Shown here: piece after piece, positions 17,376 to 26,740 of the stretch
Numbering within the stretch: the first letter of the stretch is position 1
How the letters are laid out: each line of letters starts with the position of its first letter
Assembly (NCBI GenBank): GCA_002366795.1
Contig: DFBX01000017.1
Location: 1 to 43,214, forward strand
Source: Rhodobacteraceae bacterium UBA3069
GTDB taxonomy: Bacteria > Pseudomonadota > Alphaproteobacteria > Rhodobacterales > Rhodobacteraceae
Length of the DNA stretch: 43,214 nt
Direction of reading: 5' to 3'
Program-made: the position numbers and the translations under genes
Notes under the pieces: generated by a model
What the model saw: only the letters and a program-made list of their open reading frames with translations
What the model was told of the DNA's origin: nothing
Databases searched by the model: none

Positions 17376-19315
17376 GCGCGCCCCTTGCTTCCGATGCGGA
17401 TGTCCTGCCGCAGCTTCTTCAGCCGGGCCTGTTGCGCGCGGATGCGGCCACGGTCGCGTTCGGGATAGGCGGTCAGGGGCGGGTCTTCGCCGTATAGTGC
17501 CTGAAGCGTGATGTCGCGCGCGATGGGGGCCGCTGCGGTGGACCCGCCGCCGCCATGTTCCACCACCACGGCCACGGCGACCTTGGGGTTGTCATAGGGG
17601 GCGAAGTTCACGAACAAGGCGTGGTCGCGCCGGTTCCATGGTAGATCGGCGTTGCGGGTCACGCCGCGCGCGCGTTCGGCGGCGGTGATGTTGCGCACCT
17701 GGCTGGTGCCGGTCTTGCCCGCCATGCGCATGCCTTCAGCCACGATGCGCGACCGGAACCCCGTGCCGCGGCCGGAATTCGACACCGCATACATGGCTTT
17801 GCGCACCATGCGCAGGTGGTTTTCGTTCACGCCCAGCGGTGCCCCCGCACCCGAAGGGGCCTCGACCGCGTCCACGTTTTTCACCAGGCGTGGCTCGATC
17901 GCGCGCCCCGTCGCCAGCCGCGCCGTCATCACCGCCAGATGCAGTGGCGAGGCTTGCACCAGCCCCTGCCCGATAGAAGCGTTGACCGTATCCCCGATCA
18001 CCCATTCGCTGCCGAATACCTCTTGCTTATAGGCCTTGGTGGGCGCGCGGCCGCGGGCGACGGCGGACATGGGCACATCGTGGCGCACGCCGACGCCCAG
18101 CCGTTCGGCCATGGCGCTGATATTCTCGATCCCGACTTTCAGGGCCAGGTCGTAGTAATAAACATCGCAGCTTTCGCGCAGGCTTGTTTCAAGGTTCACA
18201 TGGCCATGGCCCGCGCGTTTCCAGCAGTGAAAGCGGCGGCCCGAGATCTCAAGATGGCCGGGGCAATAGACGGTATCCTCGGCCCCGACGATGCCGGCCT
18301 CCAGTGCGGCCATGGCCGTGACCATCTTGAATGTCGATCCCGGCGGATACAGGCCTTGCACGGTTTTGGACGCCAGCGGGCGGTATTCGTTATCCGTCAG
18401 CGCCTTGTAATCGGCCACGGAAATGCCCCGCACGAAAAGGTTGGGGTCATAGGTCGGCGCGCTTGCGATGCCCAGCAGATCGCCGCTGTCGCAGTCGATC
18501 ACCACCGCCGCCGCGCTTTCGCCGGTCAGCCGCGCATGCATGTAGTTCTGCAATTCCGCATCCACGGTAATTTGCACGTCGACGCCGGGAACGCCTTCTT
18601 GCCGGCCCAGTTCGCGCACCACGCGGTTGGCGGCGTTCTTTTCGACGCGGCGCACACCGGCCTTGCCGCGCAGCGGATCCTCGTATTTCGCCTCAAGGCC
18701 GACCTTGCCGATCTGGAACCGCGGCAGCATCATCAGCGGGTCGGGATCTTCCATCCTGGACAGGTCATAGTCGGACACCGGCCCGACATAGCCGACCGTA
18801 TGCGCGAAATCCGGCCCCATGGGATAGTGCCGCGACAGGCCGACCTCGGGGAAGACGCCGGGCAGGGCGGGGGCATTGGCGGCGACCTTGGCGATATCTT
18901 TCCAGCTGACGCGGTCCGCGATGGTGACGCGGGTGTCGCCGCGGCGCTTCTCCATTTCCTCGCGGGCCTCGGCCAGTTCCTCGGGGTTCAGCGTGACCAG
19001 CGCGGACAGGCGGCGCAGCACCAGTTCCAGATCGCCCGCTTCCTCGCGGACCATGACGATGCGGTATGATGGCTCGTTCTGGGCGACGATCACGCCGTTG
19101 CGGTCGAATATCTGGCCGCGCGCGGGGGCGATCAGTTCCAGGTCAATGCGGTTTTCCTCGGCCAGGGTGCGATACTGATCGGCCTGTTCCACCTGCATAT
19201 AGCGCATCCGCCCCGCCAGCACGGCGGCAATGGCGACCTGCGCGCCGCCCAGCAAAAGCCCCCGCCGGGTGATACCGCGCGCGCTGCCCGCGTTGTCCTT
19301 CTGGTGGCGCCTCAT
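17372..19315 (-). CDS. mrdA: Penicillin-binding protein 2, elongation transpeptidase
   Basis: A 647-residue class B penicillin-binding protein that cross-links peptidoglycan during lateral growth. There is a single N-terminal membrane anchor at about residues 19-37 (preceded by RRG), a pedestal domain (APARGQIFDRNG at about 63-74), and a transpeptidase domain with the three active-site motifs: PPGSTFK, with the nucleophilic Ser at 327 and Lys at 330; SCD at 382-384; and KTGT at 534-537. A C-terminal basic tail ends SKGRA. It lies between mreD and rodA, overlapping rodA by four bases. The gene is intact. Confidence 0.96.
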   Translation of the reverse strand: MRRHQKDNAGSARGITRRGLLLGGAQVAIAAVLAGRMRYMQVEQADQYRTLAEENRIDLELIAPARGQIFDRNGVIVAQNEPSYRIVMVREEAGDLELVLRRLSALVTLNPEELAEAREEMEKRRGDTRVTIADRVSWKDIAKVAANAPALPGVFPEVGLSRHYPMGPDFAHTVGYVGPVSDYDLSRMEDPDPLMMLPRFQIGKVGLEAKYEDPLRGKAGVRRVEKNAANRVVRELGRQEGVPGVDVQITVDAELQNYMHARLTGESAAAVVIDCDSGDLLGIASAPTYDPNLFVRGISVADYKALTDNEYRPLASKTVQGLYPPGSTFKMVTAMAALEAGIVGAEDTVYCPGHLEISGRRFHCWKRAGHGHVNLETSLRESCDVYYYDLALKVGIENISAMAERLGVGVRHDVPMSAVARGRAPTKAYKQEVFGSEWVIGDTVNASIGQGLVQASPLHLAVMTARLATGRAIEPRLVKNVDAVEAPSGAGAPLGVNENHLRMVRKAMYAVSNSGRGTGFRSRIVAEGMRMAGKTGTSQVRNITAAERARGVTRNADLPWNRRDHALFVNFAPYDNPKVAVAVVVEHGGGGSTAAAPIARDITLQALYGEDPPLTAYPERDRGRIRAQQARLKKLRQDIRIGSKGRA

Positions 19316-19328
19316 TTCTGTACTCCCC

Positions 19329-19868
19329 TCATAGCCGGTGGCCCAGCGCGTCCACTTCGCCGGGCTGCGCCTTACGCACGCCGAATGCGAAATGGGTCAG
19401 CGCCATGACCAGCGGATAGGCCAGAACCGTCGCTGCCAGCTGGATCAGCGTAAGGCCAAGCGGTGGCTGCGGCACCATCAGAAGGGCCAGCACCATGCGG
19501 TTCGCCAGCATCACCGCCAGCATCACCAACGCCACGCTGAACCATTCCGCGAACATGGTCTGCTCGCGCATCTGCACCGACCGCGCCTTCAGGAATTCAA
19601 CCGCGACGACCACCAGAAAGGCCAGCAATCCGGGCGGGCGCTGGAACAGCAGGTCGGTCAGCAGCATCACCGCCGCCACCAGCAGGGCGGGCACGTATTC
19701 GGGGCGGCGCAAGGCCCATGCCATGGGCAGCGCCAACAGCAAGTCGGGCCCGGCCCAGTCATGCGGGCGGATGTCCAGCGGCATCAGCTGGAAGAACACG
19801 ATCCCCAGCGACAGGCCCAGGTACAGCGCCCGCATTATCCAGATGCGAGAGGCAGCCTTTTCAGCCAT
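19329..19868 (-). CDS. mreD: Rod shape-determining protein MreD
   Basis: A 179-residue, very hydrophobic inner-membrane protein with five to six spans, of the usual MreD length. Sequence conservation in this family is low. The assignment rests on size, topology (start MAEKAASRIWIMRALYLGLS, then FFQLMPLDIRPHDWAGPDLL) and its position between mreC and mrdA. The ATG overlaps the end of mreC by eight bases, so it is probably translationally coupled. MreD works with MreC and the RodA-PBP2 pair in the elongasome. Confidence 0.92.
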   Translation of the reverse strand: MAEKAASRIWIMRALYLGLSLGIVFFQLMPLDIRPHDWAGPDLLLALPMAWALRRPEYVPALLVAAVMLLTDLLFQRPPGLLAFLVVVAVEFLKARSVQMREQTMFAEWFSVALVMLAVMLANRMVLALLMVPQPPLGLTLIQLAATVLAYPLVMALTHFAFGVRKAQPGEVDALGHRL

Positions 19869-20811
19869 CGTTGCCCTCCGCCGCTTGCGCCTCTGCCACG
19901 CCTTCCGGGATTTCCACGGGCGCGGGCAGGATCAGAAGGCCCGGATCGCCGATCACCTCGGCCTTGGGGTTGCGCAATACGCGCAGGAATTCCAGACGGT
20001 CGTAATCGGCAGACAGGCGCACGCGCCAGCGCCCGCCGCTGTCTTTGACCACCTGCCCGACCAGCAGGCCGGGCGGGAAAATCCCCGCATCGCCCGAGGT
20101 CACGACCCGGTCGCCGGGGCGCACCTGATCAGGGTTTTCAAGGAAAGACAGGTGCGGGGCCACGGTGTTGTCGCCCATGATCAGCCCGGCCTGTCCGGGG
20201 GCGGCCTGGGTGACGCCCAGCTGTTCGCTGACCGGCTGGATGCGCACCGGCACGCGGCTGGAACTGTCAGTCAGCAAAACCACCCGCGCGGTGCGCTGCC
20301 CCACGCCGGAAATGCGCCCCACAAGGCCGATCCCGTCCATGGTGGCCCAGCCATCGACGATGCCATCCCGCGCGCCGACATTCAGCAGAACCGATTGCCG
20401 ATAGGGCGACCCGCTGTCCGCCAGCACCACGCCCGTCACATAGGTCAGGCGCGGGTCCAGCCGGACCTTGTTCAGATCCAGCAGGCGGGCGTTTTCCTGA
20501 TCCAGCTGCAGGGCGGCCTCTTTCCAGGCCTTCATCTCTTGCAGCTCGCGGCGCAATTCCTGGTTTTGCTTGTGGATGCGCTGATAGGATTGGAAATCGC
20601 GCAGCACGTTCACGGTGCCCGTGACCGGCGCCATGGCCCAGTCGAACGAGGGCACGACCACGTCCACCACCCGCGCGCGCAGCCGCTCTACGCGGGGGCT
20701 GTCGATGCGCCAGACAATGAAAATGGCCAGAAGACACAACAACAGAACCCCCAGAAGCAAGCGCTTCAAAGGGCCAAGATAGTCCTCGTCCTCTCTTCGG
20801 TCTCTGGCCAT
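19861..20811 (-). CDS. mreC: Rod shape-determining protein MreC
   Basis: A 316-residue bitopic protein with a membrane span at about residues 16-36 (LLLGVLLLCLLAIFIVW), a periplasmic coiled coil at about 80-115 (RIHKQNQELRRELQEMKAWK), and the beta-barrel MreC domain with VVLADSGSPYRQSVLLNVGA, DGIVDGWATMDGIGLVGRI and VVTSGDAGIFPPGLLVGQV. It starts 28 bases after the mreB stop behind AAGGGGA. MreC links the MreB filament side of the elongasome to PBP2 in the periplasm. Length and domain order are standard. Confidence 0.95.
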   Translation of the reverse strand: MARDRREDEDYLGPLKRLLLGVLLLCLLAIFIVWRIDSPRVERLRARVVDVVVPSFDWAMAPVTGTVNVLRDFQSYQRIHKQNQELRRELQEMKAWKEAALQLDQENARLLDLNKVRLDPRLTYVTGVVLADSGSPYRQSVLLNVGARDGIVDGWATMDGIGLVGRISGVGQRTARVVLLTDSSSRVPVRIQPVSEQLGVTQAAPGQAGLIMGDNTVAPHLSFLENPDQVRPGDRVVTSGDAGIFPPGLLVGQVVKDSGGRWRVRLSADYDRLEFLRVLRNPKAEVIGDPGLLILPAPVEIPEGVAEAQAAEGNDG

Positions 20812-20839
20812 GGTTCCCCTTGCTTAAAGGGTGGCGGGG

Positions 20840-21886
20840 TCAGCTGTCGTAGTCAATCGCGTGACGCAGCTGTTTTTCGTATTCCAGCGCCTTGCCCGTG
20901 CCAAGGGCCACGCAGTTCAAACTTTCGTTGGCGATGGAGACGGACAGGCCGGTCTGCTCGCGCAGGGCAAGATCCAGATCGCCCAGAAGCGCGCCGCCGC
21001 CGGTCAGCATTACGCCGCGGTCCACGATGTCGGCGGCCAGGTCGGGCGGGGTTGCCTCCAGCGCGGTCATCACCGCCTCGCAGATCTGTTGCACGGGTTC
21101 CGACAATGCCTCGGCCACCTGGGCCTGTGAAATTTCGGCCTGCTTGGGCACACCGTTCAGCAGGTCGCGACCGCGCACCTCCATCGTGGCGCCGCGCCCG
21201 TCATCGGGCATACGGGCGGTCCCGATGCTGGTCTTGATCCGCTCGGCCGTGGATTCACCGACCAACAGGTTTTGCTGGCGGCGCAGATAGTTGATGATCG
21301 CCTCGTCCATGCGGTCACCGCCGACGCGGACCGAACGCGCGTAAACGATGTCGCCCAGCGACAGCACGGCCACCTCGGTGGTGCCGCCGCCGATGTCCAC
21401 GACCATGTTGCCGGTCGGGTCGGTGATCGGCATCCCCGCGCCAATGGCGGCCGCGATGGGTTCGGCAATCAGGCCAGCGCGACGCGCGCCTGCCGACAGA
21501 ACCGACTGGCGGATCGCGCGCTTTTCAACGGGTGTCGCACCGTGGGGCACACAGACGATGATCTTGGGCTTGGAAAAGGTCGAGCGTTTGTGAACCTTGC
21601 GGATGAAATGCTTGATCATTTCCTCGGCCGTGTCGAAATCGGCAATCACCCCGTCGCGCATCGGGCGGATCGCCTCGATGCTGCCGGGGGTGCGGCCCAG
21701 CATCAGTTTCGCATCCTCGCCCACGGCCAGAACCTTTTTCACGCCGTCCTTGACGTGATAGGCGACGACGGAAGGCTCGGACAGGATCACGCCCTTGCCT
21801 TTGACGTAAACCAGCGTGTTGGCGGTTCCCAGATCGATGGCCATATCGGACGAGAACAGCCCGGGCATCTTGTCAAAGATCGACAT
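20840..21886 (-). CDS. mreB: Rod shape-determining actin homologue MreB
   Basis: A 348-residue bacterial actin that forms membrane-associated filaments directing lateral wall growth. Diagnostic nucleotide-binding segments are MAIDLGTANTLVYVKGKGV at about residue 15, VPHGATPVEKRAIRQS, VVDIGGGTTEVAVLSLGDIV at about 163-182, and MLTGGGALLGDLDLALREQT near the C-terminus. Length is typical. It is the first gene of the mreBCD-mrdA-rodA-ghrA series. The promoter must be in the 389-base divergent gap shared with rlmJ. Confidence 0.97.
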   Translation of the reverse strand: MSIFDKMPGLFSSDMAIDLGTANTLVYVKGKGVILSEPSVVAYHVKDGVKKVLAVGEDAKLMLGRTPGSIEAIRPMRDGVIADFDTAEEMIKHFIRKVHKRSTFSKPKIIVCVPHGATPVEKRAIRQSVLSAGARRAGLIAEPIAAAIGAGMPITDPTGNMVVDIGGGTTEVAVLSLGDIVYARSVRVGGDRMDEAIINYLRRQQNLLVGESTAERIKTSIGTARMPDDGRGATMEVRGRDLLNGVPKQAEISQAQVAEALSEPVQQICEAVMTALEATPPDLAADIVDRGVMLTGGGALLGDLDLALREQTGLSVSIANESLNCVALGTGKALEYEKQLRHAIDYDS

Positions 21887-22075
21887 ATCTTAGCGTTTCC
21901 TGTGCTGCGCGAGGGGCGCGTTTTACAATTTCGAACATTGCCTTGCGACTCTCCCAAGTGCAGGCAAAGGCCCTTATATTCGGGTGGCGCAAAATACGAA
22001 AGGGGGCGGCTGGGGCAAAATCAGCGCCATTCCGCCGCGCATAAGGTGCCAAGCGGGTTTTGGCCGGTGGGGGAA

Positions 22076-22114
22076 GGGGGCTGCCCGCCCCCTCGTCGCG
22101 CCCTGCGGGGCGCG
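22076..22114. repeat. GC-rich hairpin pair in the mreB-rlmJ gap
   Basis: The 389-base divergent gap 21887-22275 has no gene I can support. It contains two adjacent hairpins: GGGGGC-TGCCC-GCCCCC (22076-22092) and CGCGCC-CTGC-GGGGCGCG (22097-22114). The first 21 bases recur exactly at 29071-29091, marking a dispersed intergenic palindrome. The remainder near mreB must hold its promoter, but I see no clear hexamers. Confidence 0.65.
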
Positions 22115-22275
22115 CCTCCCCCCGCTATACGCCGCGCTAATACCGTGCTGTGCGCAATGCGTCTGGCGTTGCGTCGCGTCCCCCGCCGTCTGTGTTCCGC
22201 AAACACTCTTCGCCGCGGGCGTCCCACTTGCGCTGGGGCCTTTACGCGCCGCCACGCTGCGCGTATCTGCACCCT

Positions 22276-23061
22276 ATGCTGTCCTATCAACATATCTATC
22301 ACGCCGGAAACCTGGCAGACGTTCAAAAGCACGCGCTTTTGGCCAGAGCGATCCAATACATGACCGCCAAGGACAAGCCGCTGACCTATATCGAAACCCA
22401 TGCGGGGCGCGGCGTTTATGACCTGTCGTCGGATCCGGCGTTGAAGACGGGCGAGGCGCAAGCCGGCATCGCCATGGCCGAGGCGGCGGGCTGGTTCGCC
22501 GCCGATCACCCTTATATACAGGCTTTGGCAGCAACCCGCGCCACCTATGGCACTGACGCCTATCCTGGCTCTCCGCTGGTGGCGGCGCAGTTGTTGCGCC
22601 CCACCGATCAGCTGATCCTGGCCGAACTGCACCCGCAGGAACATAGCGCGCTGGAATATGCCATGGCGCCCTATCCGGCGCGCATCGTGCGGCAGAACGG
22701 GTTCGAGATGGCGCAATCGCAATGCCCGCCGACCCCGCGCCGCGGCTTGATGCTGATCGACCCATCCTACGAGGTAAAGGCCGATTACAGCGCGATCCCA
22801 GACCAGATCGCCAAGCTGCATCGTAAGTGGAACGTGGGCGTGATCGCCCTTTGGTATCCGATCCTGGCGGATGCGCCGCATCGCCCCATGCTGGCCGCGC
22901 TGAAACGGCTGAACCTGCCGGATCTGATGATCCACGAGGTGTCCTTTCCCCCCGCCCGCGAGGGGCATCGCATGGTTGGGTCCGGCATGGCCATGGTCAA
23001 CGCGCCCTGGGGCCTGGCGGAGGAGGCCGCGCGCCTGACCGCCCTGTTCAAGCGGCTGTAA
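22276..23061 (+). CDS. rlmJ: 23S rRNA (adenine-2030-N6)-methyltransferase RlmJ
   Basis: A 261-residue methyltransferase of the RlmJ family, which uses S-adenosylmethionine to methylate A2030 of 23S rRNA. It begins MLSYQHIYHAGNLADVQKHA, the family's highly conserved start, so I choose the ATG at 22276 and not the open frame upstream. YIETHAGRGVYDL is the cofactor-binding loop, and the catalytic D-P-P-Y-type motif appears as IDPSYEVKADY. The C-terminal MVGSGMAMVNAPWGL is also typical. It is transcribed away from mreB. Confidence 0.94.
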   Translation: MLSYQHIYHAGNLADVQKHALLARAIQYMTAKDKPLTYIETHAGRGVYDLSSDPALKTGEAQAGIAMAEAAGWFAADHPYIQALAATRATYGTDAYPGSPLVAAQLLRPTDQLILAELHPQEHSALEYAMAPYPARIVRQNGFEMAQSQCPPTPRRGLMLIDPSYEVKADYSAIPDQIAKLHRKWNVGVIALWYPILADAPHRPMLAALKRLNLPDLMIHEVSFPPAREGHRMVGSGMAMVNAPWGLAEEAARLTALFKRL

Positions 23062-23304
23062 AGCCCGCCCTGAACGCAGAGGGCAAGGGCGCCGTAGTCC
23101 GGTCAAATTGGCAAAAGCATGGTATTTCTGCGTGTTATCCCGAGTATACTGGCTGATTACTTGCGGTTTCCCAACAAATTTGACGCTATGGTTTCGCCCA
23201 AGGATCGCAAAGGCATCTGCACGCCGCGGCTTGTCGCAGGCGCGGGCCTTGCACCCGCCCGGCTGCGGGGGCATGTTGGCACCAGCCGCACCCAAGGGAC
23301 CGCC

Positions 23305-24567
23305 ATGAAACCCAAGATATTGACCACGCTCAGGGGCTATTCCGGCCCCGATCTTGCCGCCGACATGCTGGCAGGGATGACCGTTGCAATGGTGGCTTTG
23401 CCGTTGTCATTGGCCATTGCCATCGCATCGGGTGCGCCGCCTGCCACGGGGCTGGTCACGGCTATCGTGGGCGGTTTCCTTGTGTCGGCTTTGGGTGGCA
23501 GCCGGGTGCAGATCGGCGGGCCGACGGGCGCTTTCATCGTGGTTGTCTATGGCATCATGGCCGCGCACGGGCTGGACGGGCTGGTGCTGGCCACCGCCAT
23601 GGCGGGGCTGATCCTGCTGGGGGCGGGTCTGCTGCGGGCGGGTTCGCTGGTGTCCTACGTGCCCGAACCCGTGATCAACGGCTTTACCATCGGCATCGCC
23701 GCGATCATCGCGATCAGCCAGCTGGCAGACCTGATGGGGCTGACGCTGACCCATGCCTCGGCCGACCTGTTCGAAAAGATACCGGCGCTTTGGCAGGCGC
23801 GCCATACGTTCAGCTTTGCCGCCCTTGCCACAGGGCTGCTTACCATGTTGGCGATCACCTTGCTGCGCCGCGCCTTTCCGCGCTTTCCGGGGCTGATCAT
23901 CGCGGTGGGCGGGGCATCTGCCGCGGTGGCGCTGGCGGGCCTGCCGGTTGATACCATTGCCGCGCGGTTCGGCGAACTGCCCGCCACGCTGCCCGTGCCC
24001 CACCTGCCGGAAATCACCTATGCACGGCTGGTCGAACTGTTGCCCTCGGCGCTTGTGATCGCCTTTCTGGCCGGGGTGGAATCGCTGCTCTCCGCCACCG
24101 TGGCCGACCGCATGACTGGCCACCACCACCGCCCCAACGCCGAGGTGCTGGCCCAGGGCGCGGCCAATGTCGGGTCGGCCCTGTTCGGCGGTCTGCCCGT
24201 CACGGGGGCCATCGCGCGCACGGCCACCAACATCCGCGCGGGCGGGCGCACGCCCGTGGCGGGGCTGGCCCATGCGGCGATGATCCTTGGCGTGATGTGG
24301 CTGGCCGCGCCGCTGGCCGGATACCTTGCCATGCCCGCACTGGCCGCCCTGCTGATCCTGACCGCATGGAACATGAGCGAGCCGCATAAATGGCGCGGCT
24401 ACCTGTCCGGCCCGCGCCGCGACACGGCGCTGCTGCTGGTGACGATGGTGCTGACCGTCGCCGTTGACCTGACCGTGGCCATCGCCACCGGAACCGCCAT
24501 CGGCCTTGCGCTGCGCCTGCGCGCGGGCAAGACAGAGCCAGAGGATTTTACCCCCCGCGACAAATGA
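23305..24567 (+). CDS. SulP-family anion transporter without STAS domain
   Basis: A 420-residue membrane protein of the SulP (SLC26-like) family with some ten to twelve hydrophobic spans. The conserved start GMTVAMVALPLSLAIAIASG, then GGSRVQIGGPTGAFIVVVYG and VPEPVINGFTIGIAAIIAIS, leave little doubt. The substrate could be sulfate, bicarbonate or another anion and cannot be read from the sequence. It stops soon after the last span (LRLRAGKTEPEDF), so the cytoplasmic STAS domain found on many family members is missing. The ATG at 23305 fits the family start. The 243-base gap before it has no gene I can support. Confidence 0.88.
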   Translation: MKPKILTTLRGYSGPDLAADMLAGMTVAMVALPLSLAIAIASGAPPATGLVTAIVGGFLVSALGGSRVQIGGPTGAFIVVVYGIMAAHGLDGLVLATAMAGLILLGAGLLRAGSLVSYVPEPVINGFTIGIAAIIAISQLADLMGLTLTHASADLFEKIPALWQARHTFSFAALATGLLTMLAITLLRRAFPRFPGLIIAVGGASAAVALAGLPVDTIAARFGELPATLPVPHLPEITYARLVELLPSALVIAFLAGVESLLSATVADRMTGHHHRPNAEVLAQGAANVGSALFGGLPVTGAIARTATNIRAGGRTPVAGLAHAAMILGVMWLAAPLAGYLAMPALAALLILTAWNMSEPHKWRGYLSGPRRDTALLLVTMVLTVAVDLTVAIATGTAIGLALRLRAGKTEPEDFTPRDK

Positions 24568-24624
24568 CGCGTGCCGCGCTATTCTGGCCCCGCTTCTGTT
24601 TCCTATTGATCGGGAAAGAAGCCC

Positions 24625-24960
24625 ATGCCCGCCCCATTCCATCGCCTCGTGGAACGCCAGATCGCCAAGGCCATCGCCGAGGGGCAACTGGACCGGCCGG
24701 AGGGCGCGGGCAAGCCCCTGCCACGCCGCGAGGGCGAGGCATATTCAGACATGGCCATGCAGGTCGCGGGCCGCATCATGGCCGAAGCAGGGGCGCTACC
24801 GGAAGAATTCAAGCTGAAGAAGCTGCTGGAGGCGGCGCGCGCGGCCTATGCCAAGGCGCAAAGCGACGAGGAAACGCGGCTGGCCATGGCGCTGATCGCA
24901 GATCTGGAACTACGCCATAACATCGCGGCGGAGGCGCGGCGCAAGTTCATGGCCCCCTGA
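24625..24960 (+). CDS. DUF1992 (DnaJ-related C-terminal) protein
   Basis: A 111-residue soluble, helical protein of the DUF1992 group, sometimes annotated as DnaJ family domain-containing although it has no J domain. Recognisable parts are RLVERQIAKAIAEGQLDRPE, GAGKPLP and MAGRIMAEAG-like AGRIMAEAGALPEEFKLKK. It lies 57 bases after the SulP gene on the same strand, so co-transcription is possible. Function is unknown. Confidence 0.88.
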   Translation: MPAPFHRLVERQIAKAIAEGQLDRPEGAGKPLPRREGEAYSDMAMQVAGRIMAEAGALPEEFKLKKLLEAARAAYAKAQSDEETRLAMALIADLELRHNIAAEARRKFMAP

Positions 24961-25004
24961 CGGTTTCAGGGGGCAAATGCGCGGCCGTCATTTCCTGACA
25001 AGCA

Positions 25005-25035
25005 AAGGGGCGGAACCCTGTGGATCCCGCCCCTT
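25005..25035. terminator. Bidirectional terminator between DUF1992 gene and leuA
   Basis: AAGGGGCGG (25005-25013) pairs perfectly with CCGCCCCTT (25027-25035) around a 13-base loop. It is flanked by A-rich and T-rich bases on the two sides, and sits between convergent genes. Confidence 0.85.
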
Positions 25036-25070
25036 GTTTCATGCGTTTCTGGCAAGCCGTTTCAGCCGCG

Positions 25071-26645
25071 TCAGACCGAGTCCTTGTAGCTGACCTCGCG
25101 CCGGTCGACGCCGGGGCCGACCTTGGAGCGGCGCACCAAAAGTCGGTTCAGCGCCTGAATATAGGCAAGCGCCGAGGCGACAACGGTGTCGGTGTTGGCC
25201 GACTGGCCGGTGGCGATCACGCCATCCTCTTCCAGGCGCACGGAAACGGTGGCCTGTGCATCGGTGCCTTCGGTCACGGCGTTCACCTGGTAAAGTTGCA
25301 GCCGCGCCTTGTTGGGGTGCAGCTTGCGCACCGCTTTGAATGTCGCATCCACGGGGCCGTCCCCCTTGGATTCCGCGGCGGTTTCCTCTCCGTCGATCTC
25401 CATCTCGATCACGGCTTCGGCGGGGCCGCCGGTGCCGCAGACCACCTTGAGGTTGACCAGTTGCAGACGGTTCGTTTCGCCATCCGCGGTGGCGGTGACA
25501 AGGGCAAGAACGTCCTCGTCATAGACCTCTTTTTTGCGATCGGCGAGTTCCTTGAACCGCACGAAGATGTCTTTCAACTGGTTGTCGCCGACTTCGGTGC
25601 CAAGCTGGCGCAGCTTGTCGCGCAGCGCCGCGCGGCCCGAATGCTTGCCAAGCGGAAGCGAGTTGGTGGACAGGCCGACATCCTCGGGCTTCATGATTTC
25701 AAAGGTTTCGGCGTTCTTCAGCACGCCGTCCTGGTGGATACCGGATTCATGCGCAAAGGCGTTCTTGCCGACGATGGCCTTGTTTGGCTGCACGGGAAAG
25801 CCCGACACGGTCGAAACCCGACGCGACAGGTGCATGATCTTGGTGGTGTCGATGCCGGTGCGGTAGGGCATGATGTCATTGCGCACCTTCAGGGCCATTA
25901 CCACTTCTTCCAGGGCGGTGTTGCCGGCGCGTTCGCCCAAACCGTTGATGGTGCATTCGATCTGGCGTGCGCCTGCCTCGACCGCAGCAAGGGAGTTCGC
26001 CGTCGCCATGCCAAGGTCATTGTGGCAATGGGTGGCAAAGATCACCTCGTCCGCGCCGGGGACGCGTTCGATAACCATACGGATCAGATCGGCCGATTCA
26101 CCCGGCGCAGTATAGCCGACGGTATCGGGAATGTTGATCGTTCCGGCACCTGCCTTGATCGCAATTTCGATCACGCGGCACAGGTAATCGTGTTCCGTCC
26201 GCGTTGCATCCATGGGCGACCATTGCACATCGGGGCTAAGGTTGCGGGCATGGGTCACGGTTTCATGGATGCGCTCGGCCATTTCATCCATCGAAAGATT
26301 GGGAATGGCGCGGTGCAGCGGCGAGGTGCCGATAAAAGTGTGAATGCGCGGCTTGGCGGCATGTTTCACCGCCTCCCATGCGCGGTCGATATCCTGCGGG
26401 TTGGCGCGGGCAAGACCACAGATGCGGGCGTTCTTCGACCGTTGCGCGATTTCGGCCACGGCTTTGAAATCGCCCTCGGATGCGATCGGGAAACCTGCCT
26501 CGATGATGTCTACGCCCATATCGTCCAGCAATTCTGCGATTTCCAGCTTTTCGGCATGGGTCATGGTCGCGCCGGGGGATTGTTCGCCGTCACGAAGGGT
26601 CGTGTCAAAGATCAAGACGCGGTCTTGCTTGGATGTATCGGTCAT
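25071..26645 (-). CDS. leuA: 2-isopropylmalate synthase
   Basis: A 524-residue enzyme that condenses acetyl-CoA with 2-oxoisovalerate, the first committed step of leucine synthesis. The catalytic TIM barrel starts with FDTTLRDGEQSPGATM (Arg and Asp of the metal/substrate site) and includes IFATHCHNDLGMATANSLAA with the metal-binding H-x-H. NAFAHESGIHQDGVLK follows in the linker. The C-terminal 130 residues form the LeuA dimer domain that binds leucine for feedback control. Length is standard. The ATG is at 26643-26645. A leucine leader peptide and hairpin upstream indicate transcription control by leucyl-tRNA supply. Confidence 0.96.
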   Translation of the reverse strand: MTDTSKQDRVLIFDTTLRDGEQSPGATMTHAEKLEIAELLDDMGVDIIEAGFPIASEGDFKAVAEIAQRSKNARICGLARANPQDIDRAWEAVKHAAKPRIHTFIGTSPLHRAIPNLSMDEMAERIHETVTHARNLSPDVQWSPMDATRTEHDYLCRVIEIAIKAGAGTINIPDTVGYTAPGESADLIRMVIERVPGADEVIFATHCHNDLGMATANSLAAVEAGARQIECTINGLGERAGNTALEEVVMALKVRNDIMPYRTGIDTTKIMHLSRRVSTVSGFPVQPNKAIVGKNAFAHESGIHQDGVLKNAETFEIMKPEDVGLSTNSLPLGKHSGRAALRDKLRQLGTEVGDNQLKDIFVRFKELADRKKEVYDEDVLALVTATADGETNRLQLVNLKVVCGTGGPAEAVIEMEIDGEETAAESKGDGPVDATFKAVRKLHPNKARLQLYQVNAVTEGTDAQATVSVRLEEDGVIATGQSANTDTVVASALAYIQALNRLLVRRSKVGPGVDRREVSYKDSV

Positions 26646-26703
26646 TTTGAGTCTCTTTAATATGTCTGCTAATTCAAGGGCTTATGGCGCGAGATATGCA
26701 CAT

Positions 26704-26740
26704 CCTCTGAGCGGTCGCACCGGGCCGGCACGCTCAGAGG
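26704..26740 (-). promoter_or_regulatory. Leucine attenuator hairpin
   Basis: On the minus strand, CCTCTGAGCG (26740-26731) pairs perfectly with CGCTCAGAGG (26713-26704). The first arm contains the leader peptide's TGA stop, the usual arrangement for ribosome-controlled attenuation. No long T-run follows, so it could act as a pause or anti-terminator arm instead of a simple terminator. Confidence 0.7.

Noticed and set aside
22150..22275. Upstream extension of rlmJ
   Set aside because: The family start MLSYQHIYHAGN begins at 22276, and the extension is GC-repeat sequence.
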